Shown one piece after another: positions 1 through 8,161 of a stretch of 64,000 nt of DNA. The position numbers were made by a program, and so were the translations under genes. The notes under the pieces were generated by a model. It had not been told where the DNA came from. It ran no database searches and worked only from the letters and a program-made list of their open reading frames with translations. The DNA is from Geomobilimonas luticola. GTDB lineage: Bacteria > Desulfobacterota > Desulfuromonadia > Geobacterales > Geobacteraceae. Location: the NCBI RefSeq assembly GCF_018476905.1, contig NZ_JAHCVK010000005.1:1-64000 (forward strand). Direction: 5' to 3'. Each line of letters opens with the position of its first letter. The first letter of the stretch is position 1.

Positions 1-132
1 ATCCCGCTGGGCTTCCTGGCCGCCATCATCGGCACCCTGGCCTTCCCGAGCCGTCGTTCGGAAGAGATGTTCGACGAAATCTATGTCCGCCAGAATACCG
101 GCATCGGCATGGCCAAGGCGATCGACCACTAA
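1..132 (+). CDS. actP: Cation/acetate symporter (ActP-type), C-terminal fragment
   Basis: The gene enters from outside the window; the first base opens a codon and the frame closes with TAA at 130-132, leaving 43 residues. They begin with the end of a hydrophobic helix (LGFLAAIIGTLAF), then a charged tail containing EEMFDEIYVRQNTGIG. This tail is characteristic of sodium:solute symporter family acetate permeases, which are usually present in several copies in Geobacter and import acetate, the main electron donor. A strong terminator follows 28 bases later, so this is the last gene of its unit. The family call rests on the tail only. Confidence 0.72.
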   Translation: MPLGFLAAIIGTLAFPSRRSEEMFDEIYVRQNTGIGMAKAIDH

Positions 133-160
133 TTCTCCGCCAAAGAGATTGTGATGATAT

Positions 161-191
161 GGGAGGCAAGGAAACTTGCCTCCCTTTTTTT
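161..191 (+). terminator. Rho-independent terminator after the acetate symporter
   Basis: A 10-bp perfect stem (GGGAGGCAAG / CTTGCCTCCC) with a GAAA loop is followed by seven T residues. It ends the symporter transcript. Confidence 0.93.
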
Positions 192-237
192 ACCGGTGCG
201 GTGCAGAAAGCTGCGTGTGCCGCACCTCTCGATAGTA

Positions 238-267
238 TTGACAAGTGAGCTTGAGTAAAGCTACATT
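238..267 (+). promoter_or_regulatory. Candidate sigma-70 promoter upstream of the 131-aa ORF
   Basis: TTGACA at 238-243 and TACATT at 262-267 are separated by 18 bp. Transcription would start around 274, only a few bases before the ATG at 277. Either that ORF is translated from a nearly leaderless mRNA, or the promoter mainly serves the glycosyltransferase gene downstream. Confidence 0.5.
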
Positions 268-276
268 ATCTTTCAC

Positions 277-672
277 ATGCGAGCAGAAAAATGGTGGTCA
301 TATGTCAGGGATGATGTTGCCATCCCAATGAGAAGGTTTTTGAGGAGACAGTTAATTCTGCTCGCGCTTGTCCCCCTGGTGATAACTATTATTTCACTAG
401 GGATCCGGGTGCCTGACCTTTCGGGGATTCGCTCGTCCGATCCAAAGCCCAAGCCACGGGCGATCATTTCCAACCAGATAAAAATCTGCAAGGAAACCAT
501 AAATAAAACGGGGGGACCAGTTGGTGTTCACGAGCCTGTTTCCTTGGCACTGTTGAATGAGCATTACCTTTTTCTCCTCTGTGATACCCCCAAAGCAGTA
601 ACTATCTCCTCCTTTGTTGTTGACCCGTCGAGAGCCCCCCCTTTGTACTCTAGTCCTCGTTATCCATTGTAA
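277..672 (+). CDS. Hypothetical small membrane-anchored protein
   Basis: A 131-residue ORF that I do not recognise. It has a basic N-terminus (RRFLRRQ) followed by one clear hydrophobic helix around residues 25-43, then a non-descript polar tail with three prolines near the end. There is no convincing ribosome binding site, although a TTGACA promoter lies directly upstream. The opposite strand is also open over part of this stretch, so the region may be noncoding. The only support is the membrane segment, the promoter and the position between a terminator and the sugar operon. Confidence 0.35.
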   Translation: MRAEKWWSYVRDDVAIPMRRFLRRQLILLALVPLVITIISLGIRVPDLSGIRSSDPKPKPRAIISNQIKICKETINKTGGPVGVHEPVSLALLNEHYLFLLCDTPKAVTISSFVVDPSRAPPLYSSPRYPL

Positions 673-823
673 AATCAGCCGGTTTTGATCTGGAGTTCCC
701 TTCGTTACGTTCGGGTTGGCCATTTGTCCTGCATGGCTTGAATGCCGGGCGGCTTTCATTTCCGTGCTGTTGTGGGTGACAACGCGATGACGTCAAATCC
801 AAGCAGCAACATCGAGGAGAACC

Positions 824-1825
824 ATGACCACTCTTTCCATTGTCATACCCGTTTACAATGCGGAAAAGACCATAGAGTCGCTCTGCAACACCCTGATCGA
901 TCTCTATGGAGCCCGGGCCGACCTGGAAATCGTACTTGTCAACGACAGCAGCACGGACAGTTCCCATATTGTCTGCCGACGGCTTCAGGAAATGCATCGG
1001 GAGGTCATTACCTATGTCCGACTCTCCCGCAATTTTGGTGAGCACAATGCCGTCATGGCAGGACTCAATCATGCGAGCGGCGAATTCTGCCTCGTCATGG
1101 ACGACGACTTCCAGAACCCCCCCGAAGAAGTCGGCCGCCTGCTGGCCGAGATCGAGAAAGGGTTCGATGTTGTGTATGCCCGGTATCCCGAAAAAAGTGA
1201 CGGTTTCTTCCGGAATATGGGAAGCAGGTTCAATGACAGGATGGCGAATGTTATCCTTCATAAACCGGTGGGACTCTATCTTTCCAGCTTCAAGATCATG
1301 AACCGTTTCCTGGTGGATGAGATAACCAAGTACTCGGGGCCCGATCCCTACATCGATGCCATAATTCTACGGACTACCACCAACATTGGTAGTATCGAAG
1401 CACGTCACGACAGGAGAAGGCACGGCCGTTCGGGGTATACGCTGGGAAAACTGGTTTCCCTCTGGGGAAACATGATGGTCAGCTATTCCCTCGTCCCTTT
1501 AAGGATTATAGGGTTGGCCGGCTTTGTCATAACCGCCATTGGTATAGGTGCCATGGGTTTTGCCTTGCTTCGCAAGATCAATCCTCGACTTGCAGATCCC
1601 ACCGACATTGAGCAATTGTCGTCTAGCATGGCATTTTTCAGGGGATTTGCACTCATTGCACTGAGTGTTGTCGGCGAATACGTGGGAAGGATTTACCTGA
1701 TGCTCAATCGTGATCCCCAGTTTGTGGTCAGGGAGAAATTTTCTGTACGACGGAAGCCGGCCGTCATGAAAGTACACAAAGGATTGGATGGTTCGGGAAA
1801 TGAACAGAGAAAACCTTCACTATGA
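824..1825 (+). CDS. GT2 polyprenyl-phosphate glycosyltransferase (GtrB/ArnC/DPM1-like)
   Basis: This 333-residue protein starts with a GT-A fold (LSIVIPVYNAEKTIE, residues 4-18) and carries the metal/nucleotide motif MDDDFQNP near residue 92. Two C-terminal transmembrane helices follow (about 228-250 and 271-294). That is the architecture of enzymes that move a sugar from an NDP donor to undecaprenyl phosphate at the inner face of the membrane. A good ribosome binding site (GAGGAG, 815-820) fixes the start. The 3' end overlaps the next gene by 38 bp, so it heads a translationally coupled sugar operon. The sugar is probably the deoxy(amino)hexose made by the next genes; that link is inference. 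Confidence 0.85.
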   Translation: MTTLSIVIPVYNAEKTIESLCNTLIDLYGARADLEIVLVNDSSTDSSHIVCRRLQEMHREVITYVRLSRNFGEHNAVMAGLNHASGEFCLVMDDDFQNPPEEVGRLLAEIEKGFDVVYARYPEKSDGFFRNMGSRFNDRMANVILHKPVGLYLSSFKIMNRFLVDEITKYSGPDPYIDAIILRTTTNIGSIEARHDRRRHGRSGYTLGKLVSLWGNMMVSYSLVPLRIIGLAGFVITAIGIGAMGFALLRKINPRLADPTDIEQLSSSMAFFRGFALIALSVVGEYVGRIYLMLNRDPQFVVREKFSVRRKPAVMKVHKGLDGSGNEQRKPSL

Positions 1826-3224
1826 CCGAGGAGACGAGCTGCTCGGATTTGATAGGCAGACAATGACAGACCTGCTTCTCTCCCGAGTTGCCGATGTGGC
1901 TTTCCACTCCGACAGTCATGTGGACGACTGGATTGCCGGACGGCTTGCGACTCCTCGCCTGATGGCGAATATTATTCCCCTCCATGCCATGGCCCGCTGG
2001 CGGATAGAGCGGTATTCGGGCAACATACGTCATGATACGGGAAGGTTTTTCTCCGTAATAGGGGTAAGTGCCAAGCACCGGACTCCCACCACCCAACTGG
2101 AATGGGACCAGCCGATTATCGATCAGCCCGAAGTGGGAATCCTCGGCATTCTTGCCAAACGGATCGACGGAGTGCTCCATTTCTGTCTCCATGCCAAGGA
2201 AGAGCCGGGGAACATCAATTCGGTCCAGCTTTCGCCAACGGTACAGGCCACCTACAGCAATTATACCTGTGCCCACGGAGGAAAAACCCCGCTTTTCGTG
2301 AAGTATTTTCTTGCTCCTCTCCCCGGAGGCTCGACATTTGCCAAGCTGCAAACGGAAGACGGGGGAAGGTTCCTCTACAAATCGAACCGCAACATGATTG
2401 TCAGAATAGGGGATCATGAACTGGGTGAACTTCCCGATGGCTATATCTGGCTGACTCTGCGCCAGATCGCCGGTCTCCTCCGCCGTGACAACCTGATACA
2501 TGCCTGTACCCGAAGTATCCTTTCCGCTCTGCTGCTCCCCGACGCAGAGCCATTGGGTTCAACAGATTCAACCGCCATGGAACAGCACCGGCTTACCGAC
2601 TCCATCGCCGATGCTGTCCAGTGGCTCGATGATCAGAAAGCTGCCAATCACATGCTGGCCCAGCGAAAGGGACTCGATACCCTCAAGGAGTGGGGGATGG
2701 ACGGGGATGGATTCTTCGCTCACATCGACAAACGGTTCTTCCGGATCATGGGGCTTGAGGTCACGTCCGAAGGACGGGAGGTCTCGCGGTGGAGCCAGCC
2801 TATCCTGGCCAATCCAGAACCCGGTATCATCGGACTTCTCGTGAGGAGAAGGGGGAATGAACGCCAGTTTCTCATGCAGGCGAAAGCCGAGATCGGAAAC
2901 CGGAGCGTTGTCCAGCTGGCACCGACGGTTCAATTTACCCCTGGCAACTATATCGGCAATATGCGACTCCCCAAACCGTTTCTTTTCGAGGAATTCTCGG
3001 GAAGCGGCCGTTTTCCGGTGCTGGCGGAAACCAGACAGGCCGAAGAGGGTGCCCGTTTTTTCCGTGAGCAGCATCTGCACAGGATACTTGCCCTCCCTGA
3101 AAATGGGGACCTTGAGCTTCCTCCGGACTACCGCTGGCTTTCGGAGTCACAGATCCGTTTTTTTCTCCACCTCGGGGAGTCGGTCAACTCGTGTGCCCGG
3201 AGTATTCTGGCCTGTCTGCTCTAG
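1788..3224 (+). CDS. NDP-hexose 2,3-dehydratase (EvaA/TylX3/DnmT family)
   Basis: This 478-residue protein consists of two tandem copies of the family domain (about residues 15-245 and 260-478). Each copy has a tryptophan-glutamine-proline-isoleucine segment (EWDQPII / RWSQPIL) and a matching VQLSPTVQ / VQLAPTVQ strand. The family removes the C2 hydroxyl of dTDP-4-keto-6-deoxyglucose, the committed step to 2-deoxysugars, and is best known from actinobacterial antibiotic clusters. The start at 1788 has AAAGGA just upstream; a second ATG at 1800 is possible. No RmlA/RmlB genes are in the window, so the precursor must come from elsewhere. Confidence 0.85.
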   Translation: MVREMNRENLHYDRGDELLGFDRQTMTDLLLSRVADVAFHSDSHVDDWIAGRLATPRLMANIIPLHAMARWRIERYSGNIRHDTGRFFSVIGVSAKHRTPTTQLEWDQPIIDQPEVGILGILAKRIDGVLHFCLHAKEEPGNINSVQLSPTVQATYSNYTCAHGGKTPLFVKYFLAPLPGGSTFAKLQTEDGGRFLYKSNRNMIVRIGDHELGELPDGYIWLTLRQIAGLLRRDNLIHACTRSILSALLLPDAEPLGSTDSTAMEQHRLTDSIADAVQWLDDQKAANHMLAQRKGLDTLKEWGMDGDGFFAHIDKRFFRIMGLEVTSEGREVSRWSQPILANPEPGIIGLLVRRRGNERQFLMQAKAEIGNRSVVQLAPTVQFTPGNYIGNMRLPKPFLFEEFSGSGRFPVLAETRQAEEGARFFREQHLHRILALPENGDLELPPDYRWLSESQIRFFLHLGESVNSCARSILACLL

Positions 3225-3264
3225 GGCAGGGCGTTACAACTAACTTGCCAAGGAGAAGAAACGC

Positions 3265-4239
3265 GTGGCACAACAAACGGGCCCATCCATAGGTGTGGGT
3301 ATCCTCGGCTGCTCTGACATCGCCCGCCGGAAGTTCGTTCCCGCCCTTCTGTCGAGCGATATCGCACGACTTGCGGCGGTGGCCGCCCGCGATCTCGACA
3401 AGGCGGCCCGGTTTATCCCCGCAGAAACGTACGCCGTGCTGGAGCCGGAGGAACTCGTCGTCTGTCCGGAAGTTGAACTTGTCTACATTTCCCTTCCGAA
3501 CCACCTCCACGAGGAGTGGACCTTGCGGGCACTGGAAGGGGGCAAGCACGTCATCTGCGAAAAGCCCGTTGGCCTTACCGTCCGCTCGGTGGAAAAGATG
3601 TTCCGCTCGGCCGAGGAGCGGGGGCTCCTTCTCTTCGAGAACCTCATGTTTCTCCAGCACCCCCAGCATGCCGCCGTAAAGGAAACGGTGGAGGCGGGAC
3701 GGATCGGCCGGATCACCGCTCTCCGGAGCGTTTTCGGTTTCCCTCGTCCCGGCAACGGCGACTTCCGGCTCAACGCGGATGAAGGGGGAGGGGCTTTCAA
3801 CGATCTGGCCCGTTATCCGCTGGCAACGGCCCTGTATTTTCTTGAGGGTGATCGATACCGGTTCCAGGGGGTATCTCTCGACCATGACGGTCTCAACCTG
3901 GCGATGCACGGCCTTGCCGTTACCTCGGCCCGGGAGGTGTTCACCTTCTCCATGGTTTTTGGCCAGCAGTACGAATCGTTTTACGAGATAATCGGCGAAG
4001 AGGGGAAAATCAGGGTAGATCGTGCCTATACGACACCGGTTGACCTGGCCAACGAAGTCAGGGTAACGTGTGGGACGGAGGATGCATCCTTCATCGTCCC
4101 GCCAGCCGACCATTTCCGTCTCACCCTTGACCATGTCTGCGGAGTTTTGCGGGGGAAGAATTTTCGGACGGTCCACGACCGGTCGAGACGTATTGCCCGT
4201 CTTGCAGAGGAGATGAAAAATGGGTGCATCCATGGCTGA
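3265..4239 (+). CDS. Gfo/Idh/MocA oxidoreductase, probable NDP-sugar ketoreductase
   Basis: A 324-residue protein with GTG start and a strong ribosome binding site (AAGGAGAAG, 3250-3258). The N-terminal Rossmann fold opens with GVGILGCSDIA, and the family catalytic motif EKPVG lies near residue 97. The C-terminal half has the expected alpha/beta substrate domain with conserved GGGAFNDLARYP. In deoxysugar pathways such enzymes (OleW, TylC1 and SpnN types) reduce the 3-keto group left by the 2,3-dehydratase. Its position directly after the dehydratase fits that. The end overlaps the aminotransferase gene by 20 bp. Confidence 0.82.
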   Translation: MAQQTGPSIGVGILGCSDIARRKFVPALLSSDIARLAAVAARDLDKAARFIPAETYAVLEPEELVVCPEVELVYISLPNHLHEEWTLRALEGGKHVICEKPVGLTVRSVEKMFRSAEERGLLLFENLMFLQHPQHAAVKETVEAGRIGRITALRSVFGFPRPGNGDFRLNADEGGGAFNDLARYPLATALYFLEGDRYRFQGVSLDHDGLNLAMHGLAVTSAREVFTFSMVFGQQYESFYEIIGEEGKIRVDRAYTTPVDLANEVRVTCGTEDASFIVPPADHFRLTLDHVCGVLRGKNFRTVHDRSRRIARLAEEMKNGCIHG

Positions 4240-5365
4240 GAACCAAAGGATGATGGCGGGGGGGGTCCGCTACTGGGATTATCTGCCGGACTACCACCGC
4301 CAGCGCGAGGAGATACTCTCCGTCATCGATGGAGTATTCGGGTCGGGCCGGCTCATTCTTGGGAACAGGGTTGCCGATTTTGAAAAACGCTTCGCTGCTT
4401 TCTGTAACGCCGGTTACGGTGTGGGGGTCAATTCGGGGACCGATGCCCTGTTCCTGGCCCTCAAAGCGCTTGATGTCGGTCCTGACCATGAAGTGATCAC
4501 GGTTGCCAATACGGCGGTGCCGACCGTGGCGGCGATCCGGGCTACCGGTGCCCGCCCCGTTTTCGTCGATGTCCAGCAAGACACCTTTCTCATGGACGTG
4601 GCAAAGATCGAAGCAGTCCTTACCCCCCGGACCCGCTGCATCCTGCCGGTCCATCTCTGCGGGCAGTCGGTCGACATGGCACCTCTTCTGGAGATCGCCC
4701 GCAGCAGAGGAATAGGGGTGGTTGAAGATTGTGCCCAGGCAGCGGGAGCTCTTTACCGGGGAGAAAATGTCGGCAGCATGGGGGATATGGGAGCCTTTTC
4801 CTTCTATCCCACGAAGATTCTCGGCGCCTTTGGCGATGGGGGAATGGTTACCACGTCGCGGGATGACCTCTATCGTCGTCTGCGGCGGCTCCGTTTCTAC
4901 GGCATGGAGGGAAGCTATTATGCCGAGGAGGAGGGGTACAACTCACGGCTCGACGAGGTGCAGGCCGCACTTCTCGACTTTCGCCTCCAGACGCTGGAGA
5001 GTGAAATGCTGGCCCGTTCCGCGCTGGCAGACGCCTACCACAGGGGGCTTGCCGGTGTGGGGGACCTTACCCTCCCTGTCGTGGGGGAGGGGTATACCCA
5101 CCGCTATTATCTCTATACCATCAGGACGGGGAGGCGGGACCGGCTGATGGCCCACCTTGCGGAGCGTGGCATAGAGACCCGCATAAATTATCCGACGCCG
5201 GTCCATCTCATGCGGGGATATGCGTTTCTCGGCTACCGTCAGGGGGCGCTGCCGGTAACGGAGCGGCTGGCGGCTGAAATACTCTCGCTCCCCCTCTATC
5301 CATCACTTCCTGCGGATGACGTGGCGCGGGTCATCGAGGCCGTTCGCTCGTTTTTCGAAGCATGA
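4220..5365 (+). CDS. DegT/DnrJ/EryC1/StrS PLP aminotransferase (EvaB/DnmJ-like)
   Basis: 381 residues. The PLP lysine is in FYPTKILGAFGDGG near residue 196, the phosphate-binding NSGTDALFLAL is near residue 74, and the C-terminal substrate motif is NYPTPVH. The N-terminal YWDYLPDYHRQREEI and the NTAVPTVAAI stretch look closest to sugar 3-aminotransferases such as EvaB and DnmJ, which act directly after 2,3-dehydration. That assignment is from memory of the family. A C4 aminotransferase remains possible and would be easier to reconcile with the neighbouring ketoreductase. GAGGAG upstream of 4220 supports the start inside the previous gene. Confidence 0.85.
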   Translation: MGASMAENQRMMAGGVRYWDYLPDYHRQREEILSVIDGVFGSGRLILGNRVADFEKRFAAFCNAGYGVGVNSGTDALFLALKALDVGPDHEVITVANTAVPTVAAIRATGARPVFVDVQQDTFLMDVAKIEAVLTPRTRCILPVHLCGQSVDMAPLLEIARSRGIGVVEDCAQAAGALYRGENVGSMGDMGAFSFYPTKILGAFGDGGMVTTSRDDLYRRLRRLRFYGMEGSYYAEEEGYNSRLDEVQAALLDFRLQTLESEMLARSALADAYHRGLAGVGDLTLPVVGEGYTHRYYLYTIRTGRRDRLMAHLAERGIETRINYPTPVHLMRGYAFLGYRQGALPVTERLAAEILSLPLYPSLPADDVARVIEAVRSFFEA

Positions 5366-5386
5366 CAACAATGGAAAGGGGAGGGT

Positions 5387-6142
5387 GTGAACGAGCGGGA
5401 ATACCAGCGTATGTATGAGGTCGAAGACAGCCACTGGTGGTATGTGGCTCTCCACGACCTCATTACGGGCTTCGTTGCACGGGAGGGAAGGGGAAGGCGG
5501 CTCCGGATTCTTGATGCCGGCTGTGGGACGGGGCGGCTCTGCCAGCTTCTTCTGCCGTACGGTGACGTGGAGGGGTGCGACATATCGGAGCAGGCGCTTG
5601 CCTGCAGCCGGGAGCGGGGGATTGAGCATCTTTCCCACGCTGACCTGAATTGTGCTGACCTTGGAGAAAACCGCTATGATCTCATTACCTCCATCGATGT
5701 TCTCTATCACCGTGCCGTAACGGATGACGCAGCGGTGTTGGCCAGATTCTTCAGGGCCCTCAGACCTGGCGGCCTGCTCATCCTCAACCTGGTTGCTCAT
5801 GAGTTTCTCAGGAGTACCCATGACATTGCCGTCCATACCAGGAAACGGTACACGCGGAGCGAAATGGTTCACCATCTCACCCGTGAAGGATTCGTTGTGG
5901 AGAAGGCGACGTATCGCCTCGGGTTCCTTTTTGTTCCCATCGCCTCCTATCGTGTCGCGAAGCGGTTTTTGTCCTGCCGGCAGCCTGCGGAGCGGATAGC
6001 ATCTGATGTGGACCTGCCGTCACGTCTCGTGAATGGCCTTCTTCTCCGTGTGGCCTTGATGGAAAACCGTATACTCAGGCATTGCTCTGCACCGATGGGT
6101 ACGTCGGTATTCGTCCTTGCTCGAAAACCGGAGGTTTGTTAA
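5387..6142 (+). CDS. Class I SAM-dependent methyltransferase
   Basis: A 251-residue protein with GTG start preceded by AAGGGGAGG. Motif I is LDAGCGTGRL near residue 44, followed by the acidic EGCDIS for ribose binding and DLITSIDVLYH as motif II. The leading EDSHWWYVALHDLI is typical of methyltransferases that travel with DPM-type glycosyltransferases. It may N-methylate the amino group or O-methylate the sugar, by analogy with antibiotic deoxysugar clusters. Alternatively it may act on the lipid-linked intermediate. It lies 21 bp after the aminotransferase and 4 bp before the next gene. Confidence 0.78.
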   Translation: MNEREYQRMYEVEDSHWWYVALHDLITGFVAREGRGRRLRILDAGCGTGRLCQLLLPYGDVEGCDISEQALACSRERGIEHLSHADLNCADLGENRYDLITSIDVLYHRAVTDDAAVLARFFRALRPGGLLILNLVAHEFLRSTHDIAVHTRKRYTRSEMVHHLTREGFVVEKATYRLGFLFVPIASYRVAKRFLSCRQPAERIASDVDLPSRLVNGLLLRVALMENRILRHCSAPMGTSVFVLARKPEVC

Positions 6143-6146
6143 CCAA

Positions 6147-8006
6147 ATGCTCTCCCGTAGTTCACTCCATCTTGTGAACCTTTTCCTTCTCGTCATTGTT
6201 TGCTGGCTTGTTTATGCGAGCAGCACAACCGGTCCCTTCATTTTCGATGATGACGTTTATCTGATGCAAAACCCCGCCATCAAGGATTTGCGGCTGCTGG
6301 CCGACCCGATGCGGCTCAAGGGGATGAACGTCGATCCCGATCTCCCCCACAATGTCATGACGAGACCGTTTGCCTACCTGACGTTTGCCGCCAATTTCAA
6401 GCTGCACGGCCTTGACCCCGCCGGCTTTCGCCTGGTGAACATCGCGATCCACTCAATCAACGCCTGTCTCGTCTACCTGTTGGTTCTGCAGCTTACTTCC
6501 CTTGCACGGCAACGGCAGGAGGATGACGGCCATCTGTCGCCGGAACGGGAAGAACAGTTGACGGCGCTTTTTGTTGCCCTCATTTTTGCCGTCCACCCGG
6601 TCCAGACGAATGCTGTCACCTATATCATCCAGCGCTTTACTTCCCTTGCCGCCTTGCTGTATCTGTTCGCCCTCTTCGCCTATATCAGGGCTCGGTGTGC
6701 AGCGGTTCGGAGAAAAAAGGTTATCTGGTATCTCTGCGCGATGGCAAGTACGCTCCTTGCCATGAAAACCAAGGAGACATGTTTTACCCTTCCCCTCATG
6801 ATGGCCCTTGTGGAATGGCTCTTCCTTTCAGGTCCGCTGAAAAAGCGGCTTGCGTTTCTCGCTCCCTTCGCTCTCACCATGGCCGTCATTCCCGTTACCC
6901 TGTATTTCATAACCTACCGCAGTGCCGATACCACTCTCAAGGCGGTCGGTCAGGCTGCGAACCTGGTGAATTTCAGTCAACTATCTCCCCTCTCCTATCT
7001 GTTCACCCAGTTTACGGTGATCGTCACCTATATCAGGATCATGTTTTTACCTGTGGGCCTCAATTTTGACTATGACTACCCCGTATACTCTTCATTTTTT
7101 GAGTTCCGGGTTCTGGCTTCCTTCGGGTGCCTTGTCCTCCTCTTCGGGACGGCGATATTTCTTCTCCGCCTCGCCGACAGACGGGATCGGGTGAGCGGAG
7201 CCAGCCTGAGAATGGCAGCCTTCGGCATCTTCTGGTTCTTTCTCGCCCTTGCTGTCGAATCGAGCATAATTCCGATCACGGATGTCATTAACGAATACCG
7301 TCTTTATCTTCCCTCCATCGGCATTATCATCTTTGCGGTCTTTGCCTGCGAAGCTTTTATAAGGTCGTTGCCAGACGTCAGCGGGCAGGTGGGGAGAAGG
7401 ATCGTCAACGCACTGCTGGTCGTGGTCGTCTGCCTGCTTGCATGGGGGACGGTTGCCCGCAACCGGGTCTGGGGAGACGAATTGATTTTCTGGCAGGATG
7501 TGGTGAGCAAAAGCCCTGAAAAGCTGAGGGCACTGACCTACCTTTCCTCCATCTACTGGCGTAGCAACATGCCCGACCAGGCAATTGATACCATGAAGCG
7601 CATTACCGACAAATACCCGGACAGGGCACGGGCTCACGACACTCTGAGCAAATATTACGAGTTGCTAGGAAGACCAGAAGAGGCTGCCAGAGAGCGAAAG
7701 ATGGGGCAGGAGATACAGATTGCGATGTTCAAGCGGCAAATTGCCGATAACCCCCATCTCGGTCAACCCCATTATTTTCTCGGCATGCTGTATGCCAGCA
7801 TGGGGCGACTCGATGAAGCCGTCAACGAATTCAAGGCTGCCATAGCCATCAGAGGAGACAAGCCGGAGGCACATTATGAGCTTGCCCGTGCCTACATCAG
7901 CCAGAAGAAGAAGGGCGATGCGATCCGGGCTCTGGATGCGGCGCTGGCAATCGATCCCCATAACGGTGCTGTAAAATCATTGCGGAGCACGCTGGTGGCT
8001 CCCTAA
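6147..8006 (+). CDS. Multipass GT-C-like glycosyltransferase with C-terminal TPR repeats
   Basis: About 619 residues from ATG 6147 (GGAGG at 6130-6134); an upstream TTG at 6117 has no better site. The N-terminal two thirds hold some ten transmembrane helices. The first periplasmic loop has an acidic FIFDDDVYL, as in GT-C enzymes that use polyprenyl-phosphate sugars. From about residue 455 the protein carries TPR units (for example QPHYFLGMLYASMGRLDEAV). This resembles bacterial TMTC/O-mannosyltransferase-like proteins. With the GT2 gene at the head of the operon it suggests sugar flipped as polyprenyl-P-sugar and transferred to a periplasmic acceptor. The acceptor is not identifiable. Confidence 0.75.
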   Translation: MLSRSSLHLVNLFLLVIVCWLVYASSTTGPFIFDDDVYLMQNPAIKDLRLLADPMRLKGMNVDPDLPHNVMTRPFAYLTFAANFKLHGLDPAGFRLVNIAIHSINACLVYLLVLQLTSLARQRQEDDGHLSPEREEQLTALFVALIFAVHPVQTNAVTYIIQRFTSLAALLYLFALFAYIRARCAAVRRKKVIWYLCAMASTLLAMKTKETCFTLPLMMALVEWLFLSGPLKKRLAFLAPFALTMAVIPVTLYFITYRSADTTLKAVGQAANLVNFSQLSPLSYLFTQFTVIVTYIRIMFLPVGLNFDYDYPVYSSFFEFRVLASFGCLVLLFGTAIFLLRLADRRDRVSGASLRMAAFGIFWFFLALAVESSIIPITDVINEYRLYLPSIGIIIFAVFACEAFIRSLPDVSGQVGRRIVNALLVVVVCLLAWGTVARNRVWGDELIFWQDVVSKSPEKLRALTYLSSIYWRSNMPDQAIDTMKRITDKYPDRARAHDTLSKYYELLGRPEEAARERKMGQEIQIAMFKRQIADNPHLGQPHYFLGMLYASMGRLDEAVNEFKAAIAIRGDKPEAHYELARAYISQKKKGDAIRALDAALAIDPHNGAVKSLRSTLVAP

Positions 8007-8038
8007 AGCTTATGTGGTGGGAGTAGCAGAACGGTTAG

Positions 8039-8068
8039 GCCCGTGGACGTCATGTCTGCGGGCTTTTT
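8039..8068 (+). terminator. Terminator of the sugar operon
   Basis: The stem GCCCG / CGGGC continues inward through wobble pairs to GGAC / GTCT and is followed by five Ts. It lies 33 bases after the GT-C stop codon. Confidence 0.75.
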
Positions 8069-8161
8069 CGTGTCGAGTTTGCAGAGGACGTATTCTGTCA
8101 CATCTTTCTTCTAAGCTTGCCGCGGCGGTGTGATGTCCGGTACAAAACGAAGGAGGGGTGT

